Assembly (NCBI GenBank): GCA_003254905.1
Contig: QANU01006659.1
Location: 230,991-294,990 of the forward strand
From: Nissolia schottii
Lineage: Eukaryota > Streptophyta > Magnoliopsida > Fabales > Fabaceae
Direction: 5' to 3'
DNA: 64,000 bases
The notes below the pieces were generated by a model that was not told the origin of the DNA, did no database searches, and saw only the letters and a list, made by a program, of their open reading frames with translations. This document shows positions 9,512-21,734 of the stretch, piece after piece; the first letter of the stretch is position 1; each line of letters starts with the position of its first letter. Position numbers and translations under genes: made by a program.

Positions 9512-12491
9512 TTTTTTTTCGATGGTTTAGACTCACTATAGTCCCAAACATTGGGGTAAGAGGCCAAACAAAAAAGTAGATCAAGATCAAACCTCAGGCA
9601 CTAGAACAACTACACCACAAAAATAAGCCACAAGCAAACAAAAAGACCAACTCTAAGATCATAGCAAGAGATCTAAAAGCACTTGGACAATCACTCCAAA
9701 CTGAGAGCTCGGAACCACTAAATTGAAGAGACCCCAAAGCTTGAAACAACAGAATAAGGAATGTAGAAAGCAGAAATAGTAGCCCAAAAGAACTCCTAAC
9801 ACAAAAAAAAGAGAAAAATTCCACCAGCACAATTCTTGGATTGGAGTTTGCGTCGGCCTCTTTGGCAAGGCCATCAAGGCTAGACCAAACCCCCGTAGAA
9901 AAACGATGCCAACACAAATCAAAAACATCAAAGTAGATATACCATGAGAAACTCAAGAACTCCATATTATGCCTTTTGACTCCATTGGTTCACCCATAAT
10001 AACATCAATTCCCTACCTTCCTCAATAGATCTTTGTTTTTTCTCAAATATCCTCATGTTTCCACAATTCCAAATGGTCCAAATAACTTCATAAAAAACCT
10101 TTAGACCATACCTTCTTGTGGTCACCCCTGATGGGTACCCATTTTCATGATTGGAAGAGCTTCAACAAATCTCCCAAAAAGCACCAAGATAAATTCCACC
10201 CTTGTAACCATATATCCCAAAGTTGTTTGGCGAAGACGCAGTGAATAAATAGATGATCAACTGATTCTTTAGAGCCGCTACACAACATACATGATGATTG
10301 ATCATGTGGTAGAATCCCCAATCTCGCAAGTCTTTCTCTATTATTGATTTTTCCTAGTAGCACGAACCAAGTCATTGTTTCCACCCTAAGTGGGACTAAA
10401 CCTTTTCAAAGATCTTTTGTGTAACTATAATTTTTTGCCTCATCCTTGTGATCTTCTATAGATAAGCCACCTGCACAAAAGATTTGACACTAAAAATATA
10501 GTTAGTCTTAAAATACCACATCACTCTATCACTCTATCAGTTTTTTCTGTGTGTATATTCACTCGTGCCAAAATGAAGATCATGTCAGATAGTAGCGTCT
10601 ATTCCCACTCAAACAAGTTCCTCCTCCACTAGAAACACCACACCCTCGACCAACCATCCCAAAAGCCACAATCAATGATGCGACTCTTTTTTTGAATGGA
10701 TACACCATAAAAACGATGAAAAATAGCTTTCAACCGACCAACGTCCACCCACAGATCTTTCCACAAGTTGGTTTTACTATTGTCTTCGACTTCCATTCTA
10801 ATGCCCTTGTTAATCTTTGTTGTCTAGTCACCATCCTCACGACCAAAATTATGAATGGAATCCCAAATTCCCCTATTCTTTTGGACTTGCTGCATCTCCG
10901 AAGATTCATTCAAGAGCAATTTATTGCAAGAACAAACAATTTGTTTCCATAGAGGTTTGTCCTCATGGGCAAATATCCACCACCATTTGAATAGTCAAGT
11001 TGAGTTTTTTTTATCACCATATCACCCACACCCAGACCACCAAACTCCTTTGGTTTTTGGATCACACTCCCCTTCACAGTTGGTAAGCCTCGACCACCAC
11101 CACCATTACCCCTAAAGAATACAAATTGAAGAGAAATAATCTTCTTGACTACTTCTTTTGGCATTTTGAAAATCCCCAACTAGTGCAATAGAAGGCTATT
11201 AATGACAGAATTTATAAGCACAATTCTTCCTGAACAATTTTGATTTCCAAGAGCTTAGCTTCTGCTGAATGCTTTTGATCACTAGAGATCCCATGTGACA
11301 ATTCGCTTTGGGTTGGCACCCAAAGGAATTCCCAAATATCTAATTGGTAATTTTATCTCCACGCAATCAAGTGTTTCACAAATCTCTTCTGTCCATACAT
11401 CTTCACAGTTCAATGCAATGATAGCTGATTTGTCATAATTGATCTTTAACCCCGACATCATCTCAAAGCAATCAAGCATTCTTTGATAGTTTTTGATTGA
11501 TTCCACATTCTTTTGGTAAAAAAGAATTATATCGTCAGCAAATTATAGATGGGTTAAGGGAATGTTGTCCTTCCCAACCTCCAGCGCCTCAATAAGCCCA
11601 AAAATTCTGGCTTTGTCAATCAACTTGTTTTGAACTTCAGTGACTAAAACAAACAAAAACAGAGATATTGGATCACCTTACCTTAGTCCTCTTTCCATCA
11701 TGAAAGGCTTAGTGGGAACCCCATTTATTTGAATAGTCATGGATGTAGAAGATATGCATAATCTAATATTTGCCCTCCATTTATCACCAAACCCCATCCG
11801 GTCAAGCACATGATCCACAAAATTTCAACTAACTCGGTCATAAGCCTTTTTGAAATCTAATTTGAGAATCAGAGTCCAAAGCTTATTTTTGTTGAACCAA
11901 TGCACTGTCTCGCAAGCGATCAAAACACCATCATGGATTTGTCTCCCATCCACAAAAGCAGTTTGGGTTTCCCCAACTAGTGTCGGTAACACACGGTTAA
12001 GTATCTTGACCTTAATCTTAGCAATAATTTTATAGAGACACCCAACCATGTTAATGGGCCTAAACTCCTTCAATTCTTTCATCTTCAATTTTGAGTATGG
12101 GAGTTACCCAAGTCAAGTTAGCCACTTTAGGCACCCACTGATCTAAGAAAAATATCATTGGTAGCACTTCAAAAACCATCACCCACCACACTCCACATCC
12201 TCTTGATGAAATTCATGTTAAAACCATCTGGTCCCAGGCCTTATCTGGCTCACAATTCCACACCTCAACTTTGATTTCCTCCCTAGTTGGTATGATCTCA
12301 AGGAGGTAGAGATAGTGGTGACTATATCCTCATTAAACTAGACAAAGGGAGATTTTTTCTGTTTATAGAGTTTTTTGAAGAATCCCCTTATCTCATCTTT
12401 GATGCGCCTAGGACCATTGAACTGTCTACCCTTAATGCATATAGAGCTGATTTCTTTTCTTTTCTTCCTTGTTGAAGTATCTGCATGAAAA
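9512..12491 (-). mobile_element. L1-type LINE, 5'-truncated and degenerate
   Basis: About 2.98 kb on the minus strand, ending in a poly(A) tail seen as eight T at 9512-9519 and flanked by 13-bp target duplications. Pieces of the ORF2 protein appear in order going 5' to 3' (right to left). At 12088-11825 is reverse transcriptase with EFRPIN, VDGRQIHDGVLI and LKLDFKKAYDRVS. Near 11550 is the catalytic FADD box, with a stop just before it. At 11506-11282 are SGLKINYDKS and RYLGIPLG. At 11179-10910 is PKEFGGLGVGD. At 10384-10145 is the zinc-binding RVT domain with CMLCSGSKESVDHLFIHC. The endonuclease and ORF1 are absent, as expected for a truncated insertion. Several stops and frameshifts make it inactive. 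Confidence 0.9.
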
Positions 12492-12504
12492 GCGAGAATG
12501 GAAC
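12492..12504 (+). repeat. Target site duplication, right copy (LINE insertion)
   Basis: GCGAGAATGGAAC, the partner of 9499-9511. It is followed directly by TAACAAAGAGCTCCGATGACG, which continues the PRA1 reading (TAACGATGGCTCAGATGCTG in the intact gene). Confidence 0.85.
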
Positions 12505-13165
12505 TAACAAAGAGCTCCGATGACGTTTGATTTTTTGTTTTTTTGTTTTTTTCAGAAATAATAGTATGATAATCATTTAGAATAACTTTAAGACAATCAT
12601 ACTTACAAAGAAATGTGATTTTGTGAGTGTGATTTGCCTGAAGTTATTTTAAATAGTTGTTACTATAACATTACTTTTTTTTTTTTTTTATTGTGTGTTT
12701 CTATATCAATAAGGCCTACTTTTGTGTGGTGGTTGTGTTTATTGCGGGAAACAATAGTAAAAAAGAAGAATCATGGTTTTGCATCATTATTTGTTATGCG
12801 GTTCTTACGTCCAAGTTGAGTTACGAAGCAACTTGGTCCTTGTATGTGAGCCATTAAATTTTGAATCAATGGTTAATATTTAACATGAATGAAATAGATA
12901 TTTAACCCCTAAAAATCTTGCATTTTAAATTTTGAAATTATATTTTGTCCCAACATTTGATTTTTAAATTTTTACTTATGGTAAAGATGAAATATTAATA
13001 TCTTTGAATGTGATTAACTAATTTGATTAGAGTTATTATTAGCATAGAAACACACACAGCATACTAATTTTAAAAACAATATTTATTTTCAAATAATTAA
13101 AATGTCACAAATAATTAACTCAATATTTTATCAAAAAACATATAGAATGACATGCCTAGCACAAA
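12505..13165 (+). pseudogene. PRA1 pseudogene 1, tail and 3' flank right of the LINE
   Basis: Continues the alignment to the intact PRA1 copy: end of coding sequence, then 3' flank matching 17087-17690. Shared blocks include AATAGTATGATAATCATT, TTTGTGAGTGTGATT, TTGTGTGGTGGTTGTGTTTATT, AAGAAGAATCATGGTTTTGC and AATAATTAACTCAATATTTT. The duplicated segment therefore covered at least 600 bases past the stop codon. It ends where copia sequence begins at about 13166. Confidence 0.8.
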
Positions 13166-14230
13166 AAGGAATTTCTCTCTGCCAAAGAAAGTACACCATA
13201 GAGTTATTGGATCAGTTACCCTCTTAAGTTACAAACTTGTCTCAACACTCATGGGACGTTCCATCAAACTAAAAAAGGATGGTGATGTCTCTTTTTCATG
13301 ACGTTGCAACTTACAGAAGGTTGGTTAGCTAGCAACTTCTTTAACTCACAACCACCAGATTAGACATGTCAGCATTCTCTATTAGTCACCTAAGTCAGTT
13401 CCTTCATCAACCTATCTTATCTCATCACAAAGTTGCTCTTCATATTCCCATACAACTAAAAGGTTAAACTAGAAAGGGACATTTTTTTTTACTTGCAACC
13501 TCCTATCCCCAATTGAAGGTATTTAGCGATATTGGGCCTCTTGTCCAAACATAAAAATATCCATCACTAGCTATTGTGTTTTCCTTGGCAACCCCTTGAT
13601 TTTATGGAAGTCAAAGAAACAACACATTGTCTCAAGATCATCCTCAAAGGTTGAATATCGAGTCTTAGCGGTTGCCACTTGTGAAGTTCAATGGTTGACT
13701 TACTGCAAGTTTTTCAAGTTCTTTTTATGTCTTCTGCCTTCCTCTATTGTGACAACATATTAACTTTGCATCTTGCAATTGCTCTTAATCCTGTTTTTTT
13801 AATGAAGAAACAAATACATAGAACTTAAATATCATGTGGTGAGGGAGCAGATATATGAATTCAGGTCTCGTTCTTTTGTTGCCAATTTGATTCACACAAG
13901 TTGCTAACACATGTACTAAAGCGCTACAACCTAATCGATGTGCATAGTCCAACTTGAGGGGGGCTATTAATCTATGTATTTATCACTTATTTATGCTTAG
14001 ACTAGTGGCAGTTAAAATTAGTTGGTTGTTAGCTTAGCTGGCACTTACCATTAAAAACAGTTAGTTAATACTGTTTGGTTGGTTAGTGGCCATGTCCCAT
14101 GTGCTTGTATATAACAAAAACTTGTGGCTCTCCTTCATTCAATTGGGTTCATTCAATCATTCTATCACTAAGGCTCATAGCTCTCTCTCTTGGTCTTTTC
14201 TAGTTCCCACCGATTTATGCTTTACTCATA
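13166..14230 (+). mobile_element. Ty1/copia fossil: end of pol plus 3' LTR
   Basis: Broken remnant of a copia element. The 3' end of pol is recognisable, including a YRRLV block near 13310 and the RNase H tail with SKKQHIVSRSS and ATCEVQWL near 13610-13710. A polypurine tract (TTGAGGGGGG, 13953-13962) is followed by a probable 3' LTR from about 13964 to roughly 14230. The 5' LTR, gag and most of pol are missing, and the coding part has several breaks. The truncated left end abuts the duplicated PRA1 flank. Divergence suggests an old insertion. Confidence 0.75.
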
Positions 14231-15106
14231 CCATAAATCTTGTTGCCCTTATCGAGTGTTTAATGGACCCTATTATTTATTAACTATGTTGAGCTTTATT
14301 GGTAATCAATTGATATAACTTATAAGTAACTTTATTTATCGTTTTCACATTAATTATTTAGGTGACTACATTAGTGAAAGTTATATTGATGTTCATTGTA
14401 TAGGAATCATATAGTTGTATTATGTTACAGGCAATAGATAATATATATTACCCTACATAGTTCTTTTAAACAGTCGAATGAAGCGGGGATATTTATTGCA
14501 ACATTCGGCGCAACAAGGAAGGTTCCTAGTAATAATGTTGGATTTTCTATGATACTTGCCAAGTATTTCTTTATGGTCGTCGGTCAACCAAGCTGCATTT
14601 ATAATAGTAGTTAAGAGAATAAAGATAATGGAATGTTACGCAACGCATTTCTAAAAAAATATAATTTTGGAATATAAATTTTCCTCATACATAGTTAATT
14701 GAAATTTCTATTCTTGTGATATGCTTGACCAAATAATAGAGAAATCATGAAATTTTTTATAACCAGCTAGAACTAGTCTGAACCAAAAAAGTTATGCACT
14801 TATTTTTCTTTTGAAAGTTGGTAAAAGTAACCCAAAGTCGATTTAAATGTGAATACTTCTCTTTCATTTATATTTATTGGATATATGGAGAAATACGTTA
14901 ATATTCTCTCACTTTCATAATATTATTTTTTTAAAATTTAATCAAATTATATTTTTAAAATATTTATCCAACTCATATTTTAAAGTAATATTTATTGCTT
15001 CTTATTGCACAGTATCATTAATTTAATTGTAGTCATTAAATGTATTATTAGTAGAGTATATTTCTTTTTAAATAAAAATGTTTTTGTAAATTTAAATAAT
15101 AATTTT

Positions 15107-15154
15107 TTACATGTAATAAAAAATTTATTACATGTAATAAAAAATTTATTACAT
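15107..15154. repeat. 21-bp direct tandem repeat
   Basis: Unit TTACATGTAATAAAAAATTTA occurs twice exactly, back to back, followed by the first six bases of a third copy. Confidence 0.9.
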
Positions 15155-15185
15155 TTCCTTAATCAGCATTATTCTTAGAATAGAC

Positions 15186-15232
15186 AATAATAACAATAAT
15201 AATAATAATAATAATTATTATTATTATCATCA
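15186..15232. repeat. AAT/ATT inverted microsatellite
   Basis: A run of AAT units turns into ATT units at about 15213, giving a short perfect hairpin. Confidence 0.85.
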
Positions 15233-16371
15233 TTTTTTACGAAAAAGGATTAATTAAGTTCGAAACAAAATACAATACGCAATTCGTTTGATAACAGTTG
15301 ACCAAATCGTGGGTTTTGTATTCCTTTGAATAGTACTACCTTTTCATTTGTTCGATAAAAATCATTAGACAAACCCAAAAATTTATGTCACAACAGGAAA
15401 ACAAAATTTTTATATTATAATAATGTGTCTTTTTTATTTTTTATTAAATTAATATATAATAAAAATATTTTAAATTATTTAAAGTGTATTTTTTTATTTT
15501 ATCTCTATTAAATTAATCAAGATATAAATATAAATAAATGTATTATATACATTATCTAAATGGAATACAAAACTAGTGTGTCTATATTCCATATTCCTGT
15601 ATTGTTTCGGTAACCAAATCACATCCTAGATACTTACGACCCTTTCTCCCTTGACTCTATATATTGACTTTGGTGGATTTTATGGTGAACCTCTTAAGTT
15701 GGAGTTCATCCTAGACTCTCTGATGACCTAATTTATGCGCGTGTGATGGTTGAAGTGAGAAAGAGATTATATATATATATATATATATGGTTTGAATGAA
15801 ATGAATTGATGGCATCGATATTTTTTTTTGTTTTATCAAAATTATCAATATTTTTAATATATTCGACTTCAACTATTTTAATTCAAGTCGAGTCACTCAT
15901 TATGAGAATAAAACTATTTTGATACTAATTTTTTACCTCCTTTATCAACATTGTTAAATAAAAAAAAATATAGAAACAAAATATGTATCACATCTTTACT
16001 CAAAATTTTAACACAATAAATTAAAAGTTCTTTGCTCTTATAAATTCGTGACTTACTTTACTAAGCAATGTGAATTTTTTACCACACTTATGCTTGAAAG
16101 TTATAAGAGGTTTGCGGTTGACTCATCTTTAATGGTTCATGTTAAATGTTTGACTCCAAATTACATTCACAAAGAAAGTACTGTAATTATCAATATTACT
16201 ACATCCTTTGCATCCTTAGATTTATGTGGGACATGCGGAGCGGATATTTCTTCATTTAGAATTGAAGACATTCATTACCGCATAACACTTTGACCAAGTC
16301 TTGGCATTCACAGTGCTCAGCACGCTGTTCTAGTTCCTACACAATTCACCTTCCCTTCTCCCCCTTCATTC

Positions 16372-16382
16372 TATATATAAAT
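16372..16382 (+). promoter_or_regulatory. TATA box of the intact PRA1 gene
   Basis: TATATATAAAT lies about 120 bases before the ATG at 16500, after a pyrimidine-rich stretch. This gives a plausible leader of about 90 bases. Confidence 0.6.
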
Positions 16383-16499
16383 GTCAACTTCACAAAGAAA
16401 TTAAATAAACAATTACCCATCTCTCACTCTGCTTTTTATATCATACTTGTTTTTTGTGTTTCTCAATCGAGCCATTAGTTTTCTGATCTTCCAATTCTT

Positions 16500-17105
16500 A
16501 TGGCGAATTTTGGGACTACACACAGAATACCTGCATCCTCCTCAACCATCCCTTCATCAACGCCTGAAAATTACCGACCAAAAAAATCACCCCACGAAAA
16601 GCAGTTCAGAATTTTCTGCCCTTTCAACATTCCGTCGACATCAGAGTCCGCGGCGGTTCGAATCGTCAGAAACTTGGGGAGCTATGGTTTGTATTACACG
16701 CACTTTGTGTGGATCATACTCTTCATCACACTCATCCCTCAGCGCAAGGTTTCGCTGATTCTGTTTGTGATCATGACATACGTGACATCACTCTACTGCT
16801 TAATTTTAAGGACATGGCCAAACTCTGTTTTGCTTCATGGGATCGTAGATAAGAGGTTTGTGTTGGGTTTGATTGCGGTCGCGACGGCGGTGCAGATGGT
16901 CTTGACGAAAGCTGGGATTCACCTCGCGGTGACCCTGGCTTGTAGTGTGCCTATTGTTTTGGTTCATGCGGTTTTGTGGGTTGGTTTTGATTCATTTGAG
17001 GCTGAGGGTAGTGATGATGATGCTCGTGGTGGTGAAACTGAAAGGGCTCCTCTTGTAATTGCCCTTAGTGAGAGTGGAACTAACGATGGCTCAGATGCTG
17101 TTTGA
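16500..17105 (+). CDS. PRA1: PRA1 family protein (prenylated Rab acceptor)
   Basis: Intronless, 201 residues. After a Ser/Thr/Pro-rich cytosolic N-terminus comes the PRA1 core: PFNIPSTSESAAVRIVRNLG (41-60), then two pairs of membrane segments at about 62-80 and 83-102, and 120-136 and 140-160. Between the pairs lies the LHGIVDKRF block. The tail is acidic (GSDDDARGGE). PRA1 proteins are small four-pass proteins of the ER, Golgi and endosomes that bind prenylated Rab GTPases and guide vesicle traffic. Plant PRA1 genes are typically intronless, as here. The exact clade is not resolved; it looks closer to the divergent G/H group than to the A-F groups. Two dead copies lie on either side, so this is the surviving member of a local family. 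Confidence 0.9.
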   Translation: MANFGTTHRIPASSSTIPSSTPENYRPKKSPHEKQFRIFCPFNIPSTSESAAVRIVRNLGSYGLYYTHFVWIILFITLIPQRKVSLILFVIMTYVTSLYCLILRTWPNSVLLHGIVDKRFVLGLIAVATAVQMVLTKAGIHLAVTLACSVPIVLVHAVLWVGFDSFEAEGSDDDARGGETERAPLVIALSESGTNDGSDAV

Positions 17106-19663
17106 CTTTTTTTCTCCCTCTTTTTTTTTTTAAGAAATGATAGTATGATAATTATTTTGAATAATTTTGGACAATCACACTTATACTGGTTTTGTGAGTA
17201 AGATTACCTTAAAGCTATTTTACATAGCTGTCACTATAATATTATTTTTCTTGTGTGTTTATATATCTACGGGGTCCTCTCGGTGTCCTCTTGCTTAGAT
17301 TTGTGTGGTGCTTGTGTTTATTTGAAAGGAAAAGAAAAAGGAGAAAGAAGAATCACGGTTTTGCCAGGATACATTTAGTGGTTTGCAATGGACATGATTA
17401 ACAAATGAAAGCTGTGATATTTGAACCCTTGAGATCATGGTTAATACTAAATAATTATATTTATGGGTAGATTATAATATATTTCTTTTAATTTTTATTT
17501 AGTCTAAAAATTATTTTTAAAAAAATCATAAACTCTCTCTCACTCTCTCTCTCTATATATGTATGATGAGCACACATATCATATTGATTTTAAAAACTAA
17601 TTATTCTTAATTAATTAAAATGCCATGAATAATTAACTCAATATTTTACCAAAAAACATAGAATGTGGTCATGTCTAACATAAAAATTAGAAAAATCAAT
17701 TTGAAAATTGTAGTTGAATTCAGTTTAAGACCTTCAAAAACTAAATTAAAAAAAAGAAAAATTTACAATACATGTCATAAAATTTCTTCAATTCAGCACA
17801 ACTATATTTAAAGTTTCCTTGATTTTTCTCATGTACTCTAATTTTGATTTGAGGCTAGTTACATTTCTTGAAATTGTAACGAAATTGCTAATACAGAAAA
17901 CCGTGTGGTAAAAAAAAGAGTAATAAAATTGAGTCATTGATGTATTGTACTACGTTTTTTTTTTAATATATAGGTATACAATTTTGAGAGGAGTGGCCAA
18001 ATAAAAAAAAAATACTTTTGTATAATTTTTTTTTTAAAATTTCAGGCGGTCAATATAGACCTTTAAGAGGAGCCGAGCCCTACTTGAAAATCTTAAGACA
18101 TCCTTAACACCCTCATAAAGTAAGTTGTCATAAAGTAAAACTTAAATTCAAATTATAAGTTCAGTGGTTTTTGGGCATGACCCTCATTCTATATTATAAC
18201 CTTCTATATTTGAATTCGAACACCTCAATTCTCAACTAATAATTGAAGATTTTTATATTAAAGTTTCTTGTAACAACTATGTACTCTTAAAACACACTCT
18301 CAACTTCCACGGTAATAATGAGAGTGTTATGTCTAATTATTTTTTGTGGGATATCGAAGGAGTGTAAACCATAATCTCACTTGCGTTAACAATCTAAACA
18401 TGTGTATTCTCACTGTTTTATGTTTTGATGATATGAAAATAGAAGAAGATAGAAAAAAAGAGAGAAAACAGAGAGATTGGAGAGATAGAAGAGATAAGAG
18501 GTAAGATTGCAATTCTTATTCCGTAACTTTCTTTGTCACTTTTATCCATCAGGCTTCTCGAATAAGTATCCCCACTGTAGGCATCTCTTGATACCCATGA
18601 ACGGCTTTACCCATCATCTGTGTCACTAAAATCTTCATCACTGATGTTAAGGACTATATTATAACTGAATTTCTCATTCAGTTATGGTTTTTTATTCGCT
18701 TATGGCCGTTATGGCTCTAACCATTATAACTTCCTAACTAACTCCCCTTTCTCCAACCATACATATCATTTGATGTAGACACAATTTGACAAATAAAGAA
18801 CAAGTTGGTGTATTCGTGACGGGGAAGAGTTGGTGCTGGTGGGATAATACTCTCTTGCCGGCATTTTTACTAGCTTTTGTGCTCTAAAGTTACTTTGAGC
18901 GACAAGGAGATTTCTATTAAAGTAGAATAAGGAAGCACTATGGAGGTGCAATAGCTTGCCAAGCTTTAAATGATATTCTGGTTCAAATTACATGAGATTG
19001 GGCAGATAGAACAATGGAATGGTGTGAATCATGCAATATTTGGCTTAAGCTTTGGTGGTTGCGGCGAAGCAAGGGCTTGTTTTGTTACTGATCGTTGGGG
19101 GCATTTTTACTTGGACACATGTTTTGGTTGAGGCAATCAAGTGATGTTTGGTTTGAGCATTGCTAATTATAAACACAGAAATCAAAGCAAAAGGAATTTG
19201 TAAATGAAACTGCTAATTATGTTTTCTTTTCAGTTGTTACCTTTTGAACTTTAACCATCCATATGAATCATCATCCAACATTTCATTGATCACAATTCAT
19301 TCGTCCAAACTATTTCTTACCATTGCTCAATTTTTTAAATGGATGTATTAATCTAACCTACAACACAAAAAGTCTTCAAACCTCAATGAATGCAGTAAGA
19401 GCAACTTCTCATATACTGACATAGGAACTATATATTCATGCAAGGCTAAGAGCATAAGGATCATACCAAATCCCATCAATCTAATCGTTTTTTTTTTTGG
19501 ACAAATACAAGACATCTAAGTGATACAAGTAAAAGGATCAATTCCTATAAAAATAAAATAAAACAAAATAAAAACATGAATGGTGATGGGATTAATGATA
19601 AAACATAATCCTAGGTGTGACATAACTCTACAATGTACCAAGCAATCACTTTGCTCCTCCGTC
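17106..19663. other. Intergenic; PRA1 3' flank and repeat remnants
   Basis: The first 590 bases are the 3' flank shared with pseudogene 1. A CT run and TA run lie at 17535-17560. A possible LTR relic occupies about 18395-18780. From 18950 to 19480 I see no recognisable feature. Confidence 0.45.
18395..18780 (-). mobile_element. Possible copia-type solo LTR fossil
   Basis: Read on the minus strand it has the layout of legume copia LTRs: an AACTAACT-type start with ATAACTGAATGAGAAATTCA, an AAAGTTACGGAATAAG stretch, then a CTCTTATCTCTTCTATCTC pyrimidine tract, and an end with AGAATACACATGTT. No internal coding sequence is attached. Termini are not sharply defined; treat as a broken relic. Confidence 0.35.
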
Positions 19664-21734
19664 TCACTTCCTACATCGCCAAGATGCGAAAAGCACCAAC
19701 ATGACCAAACCAACGATAACCAAGAAAAAACCAAGAACTCCTAAGGATGCAAACAAGGTGCCATGCATTCTAAATGTGCCACACATGACATCGAACCCTG
19801 ATGCTGCAGCCACCAAAAGAGACAAAGAATACAACAATGAAATACACAACATTGAGACAATAGGCACTCTAAATGCCAAGGACCAAACCACCATCACATT
19901 GTAGAAAAAGCTCACTATGAACATTCCGGTCCAAATCATTGCTGGCAAGAACCTAGTAGAGGCTTGCCCCGAACTTAATAATATCTTTGAGCTGCTACTA
20001 ATTGAGCTTGTGCTTGTGGATTGAGATATGCCTTCAAAAGGGCTACCTAACGCAGAAAGAAGTGCAGCTTGAAATCCACACAGCTTCACCGCTAGAGTGG
20101 CACGGTGTTCCTGTGGACAAATTATCTCTTCTGAACAAAACTGCATGAATGCTTTGAAAGTTGAATCACACTTGTGAAGTGTCTTTGCTAATCCTTGGCC
20201 ATGCTGATCTGAAGTTTCATTGTTTATGTCTTTGAAGTTTACCACCACATGGGAAGTGGAAGAAGATAATCCGCATTCCTTGTTTCCCTGTCCATTTTAA
20301 AATGATCTGCTCAACTCAAATATTGTTCTAGATGTTTCACATGAACTAAACAGAATTTATTCTAGATTTCAGCACAAATTAAACGGTAAAGTTGTTTGTT
20401 GTACTTTTCACCCTCCGATTAGGATCTTTTCATGTTTGTTTTTAACACGATCATGTCATGTGAAGAAAGTGACAGATACAAATACTTAGGGTCATACAAA
20501 GTTTAATATGGTTTACAAGTTAAAAGTGATTGTATCTGTATGGTTATGTTAAAAACAAATCTGGGAGGATCCTTTCCCTTCACCCTTATATCAAATTAAC
20601 ATCATTGAACCCTAGTTTAACACAAGTCTTTGCAATTAATACATCATTTACATCAAGTCTTACCGTTACATGGGAGAGGGAGATATAATATGAACCTACA
20701 TGGTCAAAGCCTTAAAGATAATAACGAAGATAATGGTTATAATGATATAAATTTTCAAATGAGCAAGCAACTAAGGCGACTTACCTTGAAAATTTGGCTG
20801 CTTTTCTTTTCCCCTTTTTTGGTCAAGGTGTGGATAGAGCTCTTACTATAATTTTGTATTGACATTTCAAGTTCTTGTTTGCACTTTTCATCATTATGCA
20901 GGGTATTGTGCTCCTCATCATCATCCTCTGTGATCTCCTCTTCATCATCCCCATCATTAATATAGGCCTTATGATAAGGCAATAATGTTTTGTCTGGCTG
21001 CATTTACACACGAATACCAAAGTCATACACTTACATAAAGAACTTTGTTTCGACAGATAAATTTTTAGGTGCTCTTAGAGTAAGAAAAAATTTGTGCTCT
21101 GATTCATTTACATTTACAGTTCAATGCTTCAGCTATTAGGAGCCATTATTGTTCCCTAAGGTGTTGAACTGTGAATAGATACAGTGCTGAGTACTGGTAC
21201 CATAGTCATGTAACATGATTAAAAAATATGAAGATATATGATCATCTTGCCTCATAAAGTACTGCAGTAGCATTTCTCAAGTATGCAATAGTTCTCAATA
21301 ACTCCTTATTTGTAGGACACTGCAAGTACAAGCACCAAATTAAGGCACAGACCATAAAAAAAATTAACAGAATCCAAAAAAGTGCCAAACACTGTCTTGT
21401 CTTGCCTCAGTTTGTTTGCCTGGAATTCTTGCTGCAGCAGCCGATCCTCGACGCGATCTCCTGTATATGATTGGATTTGGTTGTCTTGCCTTTGTCGTTA
21501 CATCATTTGCAAAACCAGTAAAAAGGGCAAGTTAAACCAAAAGTCAATATACAGAAAACAAAAGATTATATTTTGTTTGATAATCATTTATGGGCAATCA
21601 AAATATTGGTCAACTATGAGGGAAATCAAGTTGAAGTAACTTACAGGCTTTCTTGGAAGCAAAAACTTCTTCTTTATGCTGTTAATGTCTCTGGCCTGAT
21701 CTGAAACTGAAGGCATAGTACTCAAAGAATCCAT
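19664..21734 (-). CDS. Uncharacterised multi-pass membrane protein, 5 exons
   Basis: Predicted exons on the minus strand are 21734-21645, 21489-21406, 21319-21251, 20997-20785 and 20287-19664. Every junction falls between codons, giving 359 residues. The ATG at 21734 begins MDSLSTMPSVSDQARD. Residues 1-80 are basic (PRKPARQPNP, YRRSRRGSAAAARIPG) then helical. Residues 82-152 carry an acidic run (DGDDEEEITEDDDEE) and a Lys-rich patch. The last exon has a hydrophilic part with cysteines, LGSPFEGISQSTST, then FLPAMI and about four membrane segments (LLYSLSLLVAAAS, LGVLGFFLVIVGLVMLVLF) with CGTF between. I do not recognise the family. Introns 2 and 3 appear to use GC donors (GAG|GCAAG). A probable relative lies at 63497-64000. 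The exon 2 acceptor is weak and could be wrong. Confidence 0.62.

Larger units (their letters stand above)
14231..16366. other. Intergenic, very AT-rich, no gene seen
   Basis: Holds short tandem and inverted simple repeats (15107-15154, 15186-15232, TA run at 15766-15788) and otherwise unstructured AT-rich sequence upstream of the intact PRA1 gene. The 81-residue frame at 16048 has no domain. Confidence 0.5.

Noticed and set aside
9594-9965. Possible small hydrophobic protein of 123 residues
   Set aside because: It lies in the 3' end of the L1 LINE and has competing overlapping frames; the hydrophobicity comes from T-rich composition.
16048-16293. 81-residue frame upstream of PRA1
   Set aside because: AT-rich, no domain, no homologous stretch in the PRA1 copies, and it overlaps the promoter side.
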